Shown: positions 23,721-36,665 of the stretch, piece after piece | Position numbering within the stretch: the stretch's first letter is position 1 | Layout: each line of letters starts with the position of its first letter | NCBI GenBank assembly: GCA_005281725.1 | Contig: SSBO01000009.1 | Location: forward strand, 11,794,250 to 11,858,249 | Direction of reading: 5' to 3' | Length of the DNA: 64,000 nt | Origin: Wuchereria bancrofti | Lineage: Eukaryota; Nematoda; Chromadorea; Rhabditida; Onchocercidae | Position numbers and translations under genes: made by a program | Notes under the pieces: model-generated | What the model saw: only the letters and a program-made list of their open reading frames with translations | Databases searched by the model: none | Told to the model about the DNA's origin: nothing

Positions 23721-26700
23721 CTAATCATGATGTATCACTGACCATATGTCGTTAAGTGAAGTGAACCTTGGATCTAACTTGGGTATAAAATGCGGAAACT
23801 TCTTCGAAGAATCATAACCAAAACTATCAAACAAGCGCCTGTTTAGCTGCTCAATTCTGAAATTACAATATAAAACATTACAGTGATATACAACATTTGA
23901 AGCGCCACTTCAAAAAATTCCATTGATAAATGAAGACAACGGAGTATTTAGCAGCCTAAGCAAATGATCAATTTTTATATCTTACTTCTACTCTTAACTG
24001 GCTTAACAAGAATCAAAATTAAAAAAAGAATTTATGCAAAAACAATAATGTAAAAAATGACTGACTTATTTCCTGTAAGCCCAGCAAGGAATTTCCAGTA
24101 GCCTTCCCTGAGCGTTTGAGGTTCGATCACTGCATTCCATGCAACATAACCCGTTGCAATCGCATAAAGGATTACATCCCCATAAGGTATTACTAAGTTT
24201 TTGTAGTATGAAAAGAAGAAGCCCTGAAGCATTTCGGAAACTCTAGTTTTGTTCTCTCATTATAAATAAATGAAATCTTTTCTAATAGAGAAAGGAAACA
24301 AGGAAAAAAAAAACCAACCTCAATAAACTTCCACAATACGTACATAGCAATTGAAATATTAGGATAAAAAAATAATGACAAACCGCCTACTGCACCACAA
24401 AAAGATAATGGTGAAACCTGATTTGTACACCAACTATAGCCACATCGTGAAACCTGAAGTACAGTTAACAGAAATTTTTTTTATTAAAGCTGATAAATAT
24501 GCTTGAAAGGAAAGGGTGAGCGAGAATCTTTAAAAATAAAGTAAAAAAACCTTAGCCAAACCACCCGCCATTCACTAAATCATATCGTCTTTCGATGACA
24601 TAACTTTTAAATCCAAACAGTAGTCAGACGATGTCAATCATCATATTTGTATCTTTTTGACTAGTAAAAACCTCCAAGTCCATATGATTTACTAGTTTAA
24701 AGCTTTATTAAACCGCAATTTTCTACTTCAAGATTTCACGTCTCGTTTTCTTAAACACATGTATGTAACAAATCATACTTAATAAAAAAAATAAATAAAT
24801 GAGATAAAAAAAATATAAAAAATGAACTAATCACGTACTTGAAACAATAACGCTAGAAATCCGTAAAACAGTGGTAAACGTAGAGTTCGAAATCTCAGAA
24901 TACGTCTGACAGACGCAGCAGGCTGACGCGTAATTTTTTTTCCAATTTTGAAAATCACCATACAGACACTCCAGATTAGAGCTTGAGAAAAATTGTTGAA
25001 AAACACCTAGAAATGACAGCACTAATGATATGAGGATGAATGAGAAGCATTACTTCACAAATTCTTAAATCTAATTTCTTCATCAAATCCCGGAAGACCT
25101 GTTGGCCGAGAAAGTTGCATAATATATCACATGCTACTAATTTTTTTAACTAATAGTAATAAATATCATTCTTTTGTTCCTTCTCTTCCAATTTTTGTTC
25201 ATTTTTACCCCTCTTTTATTAGGTATTGATTTTTCTTCTTTGAAATATATAGTCGCTCCTTAAGTCTTAAGTCAAGAACTGAGCGATGAGACTTCAATAT
25301 AATTATAAAAGCTTCCTGCAAACGTGTAGAAAGTTCATATTTTGAACAGAAGTTTTTTTGATTTCTTCGTCATATTTAAAAACCTTAAGATTGACATGCA
25401 TATATATGTAAAAAGAACAATTATTTGAAGGAAATAAAAAATACATATATAACAAAATGCTTACCTCAATAAATCTGCTAATGCATGAATGTTGGTGTCG
25501 GCACAATGGATGTTTTGCATATCTTTGTCGCAGCTTTAGCAGAGCAGTTCCGATCGGAGAATACACTCTCTGAATCACATTATGAGAAAATAATTCTTTC
25601 GTTTCATCCATTAATAAAACATATCTGTAAAGTGAGAAAAAAAAATGAACCAACGATATCCGATTTTTACAAAAAATATTCTACCTGCAAATTTTATGCA
25701 AACCTCAGAGGGGAAAAAACCAGAAATCTCAGCCAATATAATTGTGATTTCTAAAAAATTTAGAAATACTCTTCCCGCACGTCACAATCTAAAGCCGTCC
25801 AGTAAAAAAGGAAAACCAGATAGGCTACTTTATTTAAGCTGATTATTGTAAATTAAGGAATGATTGCCATCATTTATTTTCGTATATCGGATATTATCGT
25901 GAAGGGTACAATTTGAATTACTGTTCCTCAATAGAAGTACAACACCTTAAATTAAATGTATGATATAAGTTGGAGTAACATGGAAGATAGGTCATTCCAC
26001 ATCAAGGAATTTATATCTCATACTGATTTTGCCGAGATCGTGAGCGGAAGTTTTCATTTCATCTGCAAACTTCGCTGTCTATCTGGGCAACTGAATGCTT
26101 AAATGAAATTGCTGAACACCGCAAGGTATCGAACCTAATACTGCTGTTATATTGCAACCAAGCATTTAGCAATACCTGATACACTACCCAGACACCATAA
26201 CGTATAATACTGAGATGTAAAATATTCACTGAATGAATAAGACATACTCGATAGATTTCCTTAAACTGGTATGAAGTTTATTTTTACAATATAAATGAAG
26301 TAATCCTGCAAGTCCAATCCCAAATATTATCACTGCACCGTTCGGTATATACTTCAGATAACCGTGATTGACTAGCTGATGATAAGCTGTTTCTGATGCC
26401 TGCAAGAACAATGATTCCTTATTAAGGACTATCCAAGAAGAAGCAAAACATGGGCATAAATTATGATAAATAAACACAGAAACATTTCAAAATCACCAAC
26501 GTCATGTTGCGAATAGACAATTTATCTTATAAATTCCGTCTCCTCTCCCACCTCTTTTTAAAAAACAAGCAAAATCAAAATCAACATTATACTGAAATTT
26601 TAGCAGACCAAATTGGTTAGATACAAAGCTAGCAGTGGCCTCCTCTTCTGATTTTCGATTAAAATCGCAAGCAGTGCAGAAATCATCCCACTCATAAAAC

Positions 26701-27461
26701 CAAGCGTTGGAACAGTGAAAAATCCCAATATTTTCCTATAATTACATAAAGAAGTACCTATTCAGAAACGGTCACAATAACATCCAAAATAAAAAACTGT
26801 AATGTAATACAACTTCCGACGAACCTCATCTGACACGTTAGCCAAAGGAAAATAATTAAATTAGTCGTTAAGAAAAAAGAAGATCGAACTGAATCAATTA
26901 ATATTTTACGCCAACGAACTTGTCGTACATCCTTTGCCGAAAAAATATTGGTCAACTGAAAATTATTACTGCACTGGAAAAGAATTAAATCTAAAGAATA
27001 AAAAGAATTAAAACTCTTGCAAATTTATTATTTATTTGCTTTGCAAAAGTTCGATATATTTCTTCCTAAGTTCTTGGTACTTTCCTGTGAATGTGAAAAA
27101 AGGCTTTATATATGCTCATACTGTTACAATTTTCCATTAAGTAGTAACTGACATCACTTAGAAAGAAATGATGGAGCAATGTGTAAAGAAGTGATAACAC
27201 AATTTTGAACAATCTGCTTGAGTTAAATATTAGTGACACGATCTCAACATGCACCTAGCAAAAGCTACGGTTTGTTATAATCCTTTGACCTACGCCGTAA
27301 AAGATGATATAGGTCTTGAGAGAGAACAACCATCCATCCCGCAACGAATCGGTGATCGCTCCATAACAATCAGGATTCCACGTATGCACCATTTCGTAAC
27401 ACGTCGCTTTATTGATTCTTAATCCAAGTGTACCAACTAGAAACTTGCTTAATATGCCCAT
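23721..27461 (-). CDS. TMEM135: TMEM135 (peroxisomal/mitochondrial-dynamics membrane protein)
   Basis: Eleven exons: 27294-27461, 26825-26955, 26609-26735, 26248-26399, 25465-25624, 25280-25315, 25054-25098, 24839-25006, 24319-24453, 24066-24223, 23721-23856. Phases are consistent, giving about 470 aa against 458 in human. Family signatures: N-terminal [62 protein letters not shown], then [20 protein letters not shown] followed by [13 protein letters not shown], and the C-terminal [15 protein letters not shown]. Several hydrophobic helices (for example [24 protein letters not shown]) match the multi-pass topology. Exon 6 (36 nt, [12 protein letters not shown]) and exon 7 (45 nt) are small and exon 6 uses a weak donor (GTTCTT), so this part is less certain. 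Known family role: fat storage, peroxisome and mitochondrial dynamics. Confidence 0.92.
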
Positions 27462-27488
27462 TGCTCCCTTACAACCGCGACACCGGTT

Positions 27489-27537
27489 CGTGTGATTCCC
27501 AAACGGTGAAAACCCTGACGAGGTTTCGAATCACACG
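27489..27537. repeat. Nested hairpin just upstream of TMEM135 start
   Basis: CGTGTGATTC (27489-27498) pairs with GAATCACACG (27528-27537). Inside, AAACC-CTGACGA-GGTTT forms a second 5-bp stem. It lies 28 nt upstream of the TMEM135 ATG, so it is in the 5' UTR or core promoter. It does not fit a tRNA cloverleaf. Confidence 0.75.
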
Positions 27538-27559
27538 GATATTCTCTGAAAATGTCAAC

Positions 27560-28330
27560 CTCGCAATAAGCCATTTGTAACTAGTAAACTATAGCGAAAC
27601 GACATCGTAGAACGAAAAGAAGGATGATGGACGTAGCACTTTTTTGATGTTAGGATTTTCTCTTTTTTTCTCACTCTTTCGGTGACTTTTCTGAATTCCC
27701 AACACATTCTAGTATACTGACTAATCATCGAATTTTTAGCGCCCCATTCAGATGAAGAATCAACATTTCAAGTTCTTAAATTAAACAATGCCACCATCCC
27801 GATACCTCCCGACCACGCGCCCACGTCATCAAACTCCCACACACGTTAATTGCATCCCGAACATGAACCTATACAGAATAATCACTGACTTCTCCCTCTC
27901 CCTCTCTCATTTCCTGTATTCATTTAATAATTAACTGCTACCTTAGTTAAAGGTACAATTAATAGTAAGGTATTAGTGTTATATATTATAAAGTTATTAT
28001 ATTTAATTTGCAATCATAAGATTTTTATATTTGTTTTACTTTGTTTATTGGGTACATGTTTACACATTTCCTTGTCATTTTCTCCATCACTCTTTACATA
28101 CCATTTCAAACCTTTTCCACTCCTTGTACTCTCTTAATTATCACATCTTGTTGTTCTTGTGAAGTTATTTCAACGCCTCACACATTAGCATGATTGTCAA
28201 CTCAAGAAGAATTACTGTCATTTATTATTTGCTTCCGAATATGTTCCCAATATAATTTAATACTTCTTTAAGGCTACAAGAATGAATATGCCATTATTTA
28301 TTTGATCCCAAAAGCATATCAATTGATCCA
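27560..28330. other. Gap: intergenic between TMEM135 promoter and downstream gene 3' end
   Basis: This stretch contains the presumed TMEM135 promoter and the 5' flank region of low complexity. No coding signal is recognised. Confidence 0.6.
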
Positions 28331-28335
28331 AAAGA

Positions 28336-31300
28336 TCACGAAATTTTGACTTGTTGCATCGTTTCATCGATTATTAGGTTCACATAATTATCAACCATTA
28401 TTTCATATTGTGTCTTAGGCTTTTCATTTGGCACATCATCTAATTCTACGTCTGCTTCCATCTGAAAATTCCATTTTTGAAATTACTAACATTATTCAAA
28501 CTCTACTAATTACTCGATAGGTGAAATTGGACAGACGACTAAAGCATAGTTTGATTTCATCATAAAACTTTAGGTGATACCCTTGTAGTATTTAGGTGAA
28601 AACTTTAGGTAATACCTTATGTAGTGGTTGTGGGATGCATTTTACGCTACCAAACGACACTCGTCGACCAGTATTATAGCTGCGTTCGGGCAGATTTAAA
28701 AACATAGTGTCATTTCTCGATTCGTTTTCCTCTTTTCCTGTGCTGTTATTACTTTTTGCTTTCATTTCATCAATTTCGGCAAGTGTTTTTGGTTTCAGCT
28801 CTGAAATTCAATTATTTAAATTTGCCTGTAAAATTCAAATAATTATTAAATCACAGCTATAAATTGCCCGGCTGTTTTTCATGTCAAATTACGAGTTTTC
28901 TTCTGTACAACCGTTTAGGGTAAATCCGATGGCAGAAATGTAATAAAGAGAAAAAGAAAAAACTGACCTGGAAATAGTTGTAACAAATTCAAATGATGAA
29001 GAATCCCGTTATCTCGGTAGGTGACTCGTTTCAAAATGTCATTTGAGATCAGCAGCTGGGTCAAGTCAAATGCTCGAGGAAGAGCGTTTTTTTCTGCATA
29101 AAAGATGTTACCAAACGGAATAATTCGTATCTGTGAAAAAAAAAAAAATTGTGTCTTCAGAAGCATCAGTGATTCACTTCTTAATCTTTCTTTCAACTGT
29201 GACAGTCATCACTTTCATGATCTTAATTGCATACCATTAACTTATAACTCATTTTTAAATTAAAGAAAAAAACGAAATCTATACGCAAAGTTATTTACTA
29301 TGTATTGTGATGAAAGTTCGTCGAAATACTCTATAGCAGCAGTTAAAGCAATGGATAAATAAGGCCACACGGATTTCATCGGTACCATATCAGAATTGTC
29401 ATCCGTGATGGCGTTATCAATTCTACCTGATATCTCCAATGTTTCTGGATCATGTTTTATGATTGCAATCTTAGCCTGAAGTACTAAGTTGTTTCTGACA
29501 ACAATTTTATTCACTAAATTAGCCAAAGGAGCATTATTTTCAAAAAGCTAATGATGGGAAAGTAAATTCCTGATGTAAGATTCTAAATCAGCTAGGGAAG
29601 TATCGAGAAATGGCATGTCCTGCAGGTTTTGGTCTCCTTTTTCGACTCGTACTTATTATCTCTTATCTATTCAAAACAAAATTTGGTTGAAAATTTTCAA
29701 CTTCAGAACAAACCGCTTCGATTCTAAAAAGCACTCCATGGGTCCATTCGTATTGGTATTGCCACCTGTAAGCATTACTGGTCCTTTTTACCAATTCAAA
29801 TAATTCACCTCTCGTCAAGCAACTTTGAGGAAATGCTATTTTAAAAGTTATTTGGGCTTCATCCGGCTGCGGTAGCGATGTCCAATGTAATGCCTGCAAC
29901 TGGCATCTTATTTGATGATCTGCGCTGTGGAACTGGTAGTTTCCAATGTGATTCAGAATTGACAGCATAAATTTTCGATTAGATAAGGAAATAATCTCAT
30001 ACTGCTCGTATTCAAATAGCACAAACGATTAGTACATAGTCTGATGAGAAAAACGAAACTTTCCAAAAAAGAAAAAATTAAAATATTTTTCAACTGATTA
30101 CAGGTGGTCTTTGGGAAACTGTTGTTATCAGCTGGTGGATGCATTTGATGGGTGCTTTCCAATACATGACTTTTATCAAGTTATTCTGGAACCAGAGAAA
30201 ATTATCCATGAAAAATAATTTGGCTTTTCTAATCGAGATTTTGTTACTCCGACAAAAGTACCACGTAAAATTTTCAAAACTTGTGACTGAAATAAATATT
30301 TAAAAAAGTAATAAAAATGATCGCTTAAATCATTTATATCCATGTCAGGTGGGAAGAAGAATGAAATTACTTGGGTGCCCTAAAGTCAGTTAATAACATA
30401 TATGGTCAAGTTTATAAGATACCCGAAGACAGACATATCATTCTCTCAATTACCTCAAAATCACTTTCGGAAGATGAAAGGCAGTAATATTGCACAGAAG
30501 TATTATTGATCCAATGATTCAATTTTTTAACACGTTCTTCTTGAGCTTTTCTGCCTTGCAATGCGCTGAAAATGACAATTTTTATAATAAAACGAAGCAT
30601 TTGGGAAATTTTTAAAGGAATACTTTAATTTCGCAATCTTCAAAATATTATCAATTTTTCATGCATCGATCCGGAAACCTTAGCTTCTTAATTTCATCGT
30701 GCCATAGCTGTTTTCTCACAGATAATGATTCTTGGATGGTTGATTCTACAAGTTTCAGTTCTTCATTGCTCCATTGCTGCTTAATAAAAATAATCGGCAA
30801 TTTTTCCTGAAAAAAACAATGTGGATTACTTTCAATCTGATATAAGTGTTTGTTCAATTTCATAACTTAATATTTTCAACACTTATTTCAGCCACAAGCA
30901 TTTAAGGGCTCTCTTTTTCCTACTTTTTTGTTTCTTTTTTTTTTTATGAAGAATTAGATTACTATGGAGATAGTGTAAAGATTTACTCATTTAGATTAAA
31001 TATACTTTTCGCTAGAAGTGGTTATATTTGGTGAATGGCAGAGATTAAAAAGGAGTAGTGATTACTGCTCTATTTATGCCATCCAGAAAGATTTTGAGTC
31101 TTAAATCAGACGACTTTATAATTCATACTTACTTATCACTTTGTGAAGTTTTTGAAGTGGTTATATATGGTGAATAGCGGAGATTAAGATTAAAATTAAT
31201 GCATTTCATAAATGTGAATACAGTATGAGACTCATTCGTAGCAATAGTAATTGTACTTGAAGTAATCATTACTTACAAATTTCTCTTCGTTTTAAATAAA

Positions 31301-31642
31301 TGGTGGCTTACAAATAGATTGCTGATTTCATTCATTAAATAAATTATTTTAATTTGCTACAGAAATATCAATGCAAGCAAATAAATTTTTGATTTTATTC
31401 ATCGAATCACTCCAAACTCAAATTTCTGCTGTAAATGCTGGATGTAGATTTTTTTGCATGATGTTAGTTAAGCCAATTAGCCAGCAAATAAAATCACAAC
31501 ACGATATATCGAAATTGTTATTTTTCTTTTTTTATAGAAAAGCAATATTGCTTTGTTATTCAGTATATACCGTTTCCTGATCATTACAGCACTGCATGAT
31601 GAACCGGATAGTATACGGATCCGATGAAGCTTTCGACGCCAT
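28336..31642 (-). CDS. Unrecognised nine-exon protein, coiled coil plus globular region, RRVSF motif
   Basis: Exons 31571-31642, 30679-30806, 30454-30565, 30102-30185, about 29702-30001, 29299-29547, 28968-29130, 28616-28800 and 28336-28461 join in phase, giving about 472 aa. The start is MASKASSDPYTIR. Residues about 35-105 are a charged helix or coiled coil (HDEIKKL, GRKAQEERVKKLNHW). A probable globular part follows (LHWTSLPQPDEAQITFKIAF; VWPYLSIALTAAIEYFDELS; YRDNGILHHLNLLQLFPE). Near the C-terminus GRRVSFG (28652-28666) fits both a PP1-docking RVxF and a basophilic kinase site. The last exon ends in an amphipathic helix (YEIMVDNYVNLIIDETMQQV). The 3' border of exon 5 is ambiguous among three phase-0 donors. 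There is an in-frame UAG just upstream of exon 6 (see findings). I could not assign the family. Confidence 0.7.
31012..31192. repeat. Short direct repeat within intron 1 of the 28.3-31.6 kb gene
   Basis: A segment of about 33 nt, AGTGGTTATATTTGGTGAAT..., at about 31016 recurs at about 31158 with a few changes (GTGGTTATATATGGTGAATA...). A local duplication, no evident function. Confidence 0.6.
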
Positions 31643-31649
31643 TTTTAAT

Positions 31650-32390
31650 CATCTCGTTAAGTGTTCATATTTTTTTCAAATAATAATCAGTGGGTACATT
31701 CTCGCTTAATTTTTTGACCAAGCATTCATCTATTCAACAATAGCTTTACTTATATATTTATAAAATATCATTATAATATTCAGTCGGATTTTACGAAAAC
31801 CTTTTTGACCCAATTTAACTAAATTACATTTTATTATGATATTTACAAATGATGCGTATCAACATGTTAATTTTTCTTATAGACAATTCAGGTTTTTGAA
31901 ATATCATTCTCAATTTTTACTTTTTCGAGTCACTGAACAGTTTGTTTAGGAATCAAGATCAAGAAAATAGTAACCATCGGGAAAGAACTAAATTTAGGCT
32001 TGACTTAATAATTTAGTAAAACTTGTAATTTCCAATTCGAAGGAAATCTTTACTAAGGGAAGAAAATTCATTTTTAACAGAAAAAAACACTTTCTCCAAC
32101 GGATGCCTTCACTTCCTTCCTAACTTTTCACAGCTTTGAAAAGTTTTAAATTGGAGAAAGTTGTTTTTCCATTATTTCAAGTAAAAAAAAAATGAAGATT
32201 AGTCAACTGAACATTTCAAATAAAGGTTAAATAAATTACTAATAGAAAACAAATTTAGATTCTTCATTTTTTTTTTTTGATTATTTTCGATTATAAAACT
32301 CCAATAAATTGTTTTCCAAGAATGGAAGAAATGGATTAAAACAATAAATAATTTAATGAGTTCCAAAGCTAACAGACTGCTCATCGTATC
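31650..32390. other. Gap: intergenic, likely promoter of the 28.3-31.6 kb gene
   Basis: A/T-rich with no coding signal I can support. It should hold the promoter of the minus-strand gene starting at 31642. Confidence 0.5.
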
Positions 32391-32825
32391 AGATTGACTA
32401 TCTGATTTCAGCACTTAAAAGTGAAAAATAAAATTGTTGTTATTCGTTCCTTAAAAACTAATACAGTGCATTAGCAATGAAGTATCTATCAAATTTTCCT
32501 TTTATTTATTACATTTTTGCTTTTTATTTGAATGTTACATTTCTCATTGAATGTTTCAGTTAAAATGTTGATTTTCATGACCTAAAATTACGCACAAAAC
32601 GATGACACGTAATATTTCACTTTTTCTTCCAAAAACTTTTCAACGATTAAGGGAAGTGGACTTTTTGCTCACGTCACATAAGATGAGAAGTCATTTTGTA
32701 TTACAAACCTGAATTATGCAATAAATTCTCTAGTAAAGAACAGAAAATACTGAATATTTTTGTAAGATTACTTTCAGCTATTTCAGATTTTCAAAAAATT
32801 CGAAAAAAAAAAAAAACTAACTAAC

Positions 32826-35210
32826 ATTTAAATAAGGTATCGCATACTTTATGGTTTCACAGTCAGCTGCTCCGCAAAGAAAAATAATCGGCTCTCTCGA
32901 TATTATTTCATTTACATTACCTGGATGATTACTGATTTTAAATTCTTAAACTCGAAATATTTTCTTATTTATATAAGACAAAAATTTCCATGTATTTAAT
33001 TATTGGTGTTTTAATTAGTTCCTATGTCTTCAGTTCTGCCACTTCTCTTCACCTCACCAATTAAGGTCATAAAATCTCTTAAGCTCCAAAGTTTTTCACA
33101 AGATGATAAGTTTTCTTCAAGTTCAAAGTGGTTAGTGTCATGAAGCTACAAAAACTACAATAACTTGAAGTTTACAACAACTAAAATTTCTAGTTTTTTT
33201 ATTAGCTATCTCTATCATTTTAACAATACATTAAAAACTTGCACTGAAATTGATTTATAGTAATGATGGCCTAAGGTGGAAGATCTTAAAATGCAAAAAA
33301 AGATAAATCATCTACTTCCTAATTATGAAACGTTATGAGTTAGAGACTAACTTATCCTTTTTGTGATGACGCAAGCATTAATTAAAATATTATTTGTGCA
33401 TCAATCATGAACAATTATATCATAAATTTATTTTAGCAATTATGCAAGTAAACTCAATGAGCAATATTTAACACTGCAACATGTTGAATTATTTGTTTGC
33501 TTTATTAGATACTTATAAAATTGCGCTATATTGGGAAAATATAATCAAAACTTTCAGTTGCTTAATTTTTCGCATGATTAGAAAGTAAGCAGCAAATGAG
33601 GAAAAAAAAAAAGAGGAAGCAAACCGATGATGTGTTGCTCGGCATCGATTGGTGCATTAGTAATTAATTTGATAATTTGATTCGTGAAATCCGACTCATC
33701 ACCAAGAATATACATCTTCAAATTAATATTTATTATCATGAAATTAAAGAAAAAAAAGTAGGAAAGAAGAAAAAGAAAGAAAAAAGAAAAGATCTCATTG
33801 AAATATTTCTCGTGCAGTGTCATGCCAAGAATTTAAAGCAACAATCTACGACGACAATTTTCAAAAGCAAAAGATTCAGAAAAAGAAATGCAAAAAAATA
33901 TTGATATGAAATAAGAAATTAAGTTGCAAAGAGTAAGGATTAACTAAATTTTATGGAATACAACTCAATAATATATGAGTCATAAGTGATAAGTTAGTAT
34001 CAATATCATAGTATCAATGATGATTATTTATTGGTTATTGAATTAATCTACTTTAATAGGATTCTAATTTAAATAACATGAAATGCATTCTTCTTCTATT
34101 TTTCTTACATGTAAGAATGTTTGCAAATCGTTTAATTAAAAATGAAGTTGAAAATATGGCATAAAAATAGTCCGATACTAATTATGAAAATCAGAAAAGA
34201 TAATTTAAAAGATAATATGCGAGATATAGAATGAAGATTTCGTTTCAGAGTGAGAAATCCTGATATAATGTCGCTGAATTTTCATATCAAACTTAACTTC
34301 GCAACATCTCGTTGTTTCCTCATTGCTGATTTAAAGTTTCAAAAAATTTTTTTCTTTTTAACTTGAGCCCAGAAAGAAACATTCGATATATCAAATGCAA
34401 AAAACACCACAAAGACTGCAATCCCGGAATAAATCGATAATTCGATTTGTCATTGGTGAGCTAGTTGGTGAGGTATGGTACATTGAAGTTGGATGTCGTT
34501 GAGAAGTCTTCGTAGCAATTCATTTTTTTTTTTTTTAAGTTTTTCCTCAAATTTCATTATAATTTTTTCAGCCTTAATTGAGTACTTATATTTCACTTTA
34601 GGAAAAGTGTGCACTTGTCACATTTTCCAGAAAAAAAAAATTAAGGAATGTTTGTTTAACGAATCACAGGGGCTCTGCAGAAATATTATAAAACTTTTGT
34701 GATCATTTACTACATCATACACTCAAATTGATTGATTATTCCATTCCAAAAAAATAGTTATTAATTCCGGTCGAATCCACTCACTTTGATTGAATGTCTA
34801 ATTTCTCGGTTGAATGTTTACTTCTGAGCTGATTGCTTTATTTTATTAGTGTAATTTCGATCTTGAAAAATTTAAAAAAAAAAAAAGTGAATTGTCTGTG
34901 GCTAATAAGCACTATTTGTAAAAGAAATCAATTTCAAGTATTTTTCTAAGCAAGAAATTAAGAAGACGATAGCATGAAAAAATTTCGCTTTTGTCCGATG
35001 AAAATCAACTGCAGTTAGAGTTGGAATATGTATTACTAGTGAAATAAAACATAATATCCAGAAAAAACATAAAACTAAAGCATCCAGAAAGTAATTTCAA
35101 GAATGTCACACATTTGACTTTGAAAATGATGGAAATACCTGGCTGCACCTCCCAACAGATAAAATCATTCGACGACAAATTTATTTCTGCACAACGCTGG
35201 ATGTTTAGTG
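32826..35210 (-). CDS. Orphan exons of an unassembled minus-strand gene
   Basis: Four open segments have coding composition and splice borders. Exon 33058-33145 (LHDTNHFELEENLSSCEKLW...FMTLI) joins in phase 1 to 32826-32920 (GNVNEIISREPIIFLCGAAD, then CETIKYAIPYLN). Upstream, 33625-33715 (MYILGDESDFTNQIIKLITN) and 35139-35210 (LNIQRCAEINLSSNDFICWE) are also exon-like. However, their phases do not connect directly to each other or to 33145, so at least one exon is missing or the gene is degraded. A possible tiny terminal exon lies near 32400. PIIFLCGAADC loosely recalls the ligand-binding folds of receptor guanylyl cyclases, but I do not assign it. Confidence 0.4.
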
Positions 35211-35224
35211 CTAAAGACAAACAT

Positions 35225-36590
35225 TTTTGAGGATATCGTCATTGTAAGTTAAAGTGAACATGGTTACAATTAAATTGAAATTTTTCTAGCCATTATGATT
35301 AATTGTGAGAAATAAAACTACAAAATGATGATTTAAATTGCATCATTATTTTTGGAATCATATTTAACAATAATTTGAAAGATGGATAATGATGATTCTC
35401 ATTTCCGGTTTGTTTTCATTTCCTTGGCTTTTAAAGCTATTCCATTACACTTTAAGCGCATGAATTTAAGCCAGAATACTTACTACATTTCTCACTTCTC
35501 ATTTGTCTTTATTATCTTTAGTTATTGCAGTAATATCTCTCTTAAATATGCTTTTCATTTTCAGAATTTGATTTCATCTTGGACATATTAATTTAGACTT
35601 TCCAGAACAAGTTTTTTTTTCTCCACGATTTGCTTTTATTTGAAAAATATTTCCTCAAGTAAGAAAGAGTTAAGCAAACTATTTTCAATTTAACCCTTTT
35701 TATGTTAATTACGGAATGAACTGACTTAATTACAATCTACTTGATTTCTTGTACTTTGGAAAGTATTCTTCAAACATGTGGGAATTGCAACTTATTTACA
35801 AACAAAGAAAAAAAAATGAATGGAACATATAACATGTCCGATATTCTATGAAGTGGCACTTAAAAAGTACTACGACATTACGTATTAAATATGTCACTGA
35901 AAATTTTGAATTTGAATTTCGTAAAATGTAACTGATCTCTTGAAAACCACCGAATCACTAGAAACATAAAGAAAGAGGAAGAAGAATACTGGTGAGATGA
36001 AAAAAGAACATGCTTTCAAGATCAATCTCGGAAATGAAAATGATAGTTTTCAAAAAAAAAAACACAATGATAAGGTAAACACTGACAAAACATCATAGTT
36101 AGCAGTGGTAAAAAAGGAAGCGGAAAAATACGGTTCAAAGAAAGGGCGGAGTGGGTAGTTACGAGGGCACGCGCACAATCAAACAACAACGCCGCATTTA
36201 TTGGTATTGTCAGGTGTCATCAGGTCTGAGCGAAAAGCAACGATTAAAAGTCTTTTTTCATGGTCTCAACTGATACATTTCCATACTGTTTCTTCAATTT
36301 TGTTTGTAATTTGTTGAAATTCTAACTAAATTTTTGCCGAAATTTAAACTTGAACTAGTTTGGATTAACACTCTATCAAGTAAGTAATTGTCCTTCACAG
36401 AATGATTGCATGTTGAATTTGATGCAAATCGGAACTTTATGCTGATTTGTTGCTATCAAATCATATGTTATGGTATATCACAATAATCTCTTATCAAAAC
36501 ATCAACACATCAGAGATCAATACCGTTTCTTTCACATTTGTTTTCATTAGCGATGCGATGAAATTAAAAAAAATAAGAAAAAACAACTCA
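35225..36590. other. Gap: no supported gene
   Basis: Mostly A/T-rich. A locally G+C- and CpG-richer patch at about 36120-36260 (GGGCGGAGTGGG, GGGCACGCGCAC) stands out and could be a promoter, without a clearly attached gene. Confidence 0.4.
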
Positions 36591-36609
36591 TCCGGTTGAT
36601 TGTTATTCG

Positions 36610-36653
36610 CACACACACACACACACATACACATAAACAGACACACACGTGTC
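36610..36653. repeat. (CA)n microsatellite
   Basis: An interrupted CA/ACAC dinucleotide run. Confidence 0.9.
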
Positions 36654-36665
36654 ATGTCAAATAAC

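Noticed and set aside
27489..27537. Possible tRNA or SECIS element
   Set aside because: Stem lengths and spacing do not form a cloverleaf, no anticodon arm is seen, and the SECIS AUGA/AA/GA core is absent.
28336..31642. KNL1 kinetochore scaffold because of RRVSF
   Set aside because: In KNL1 the RVSF motif is N-terminal and accompanied by MELT repeats; here it is C-terminal and no repeats are present.
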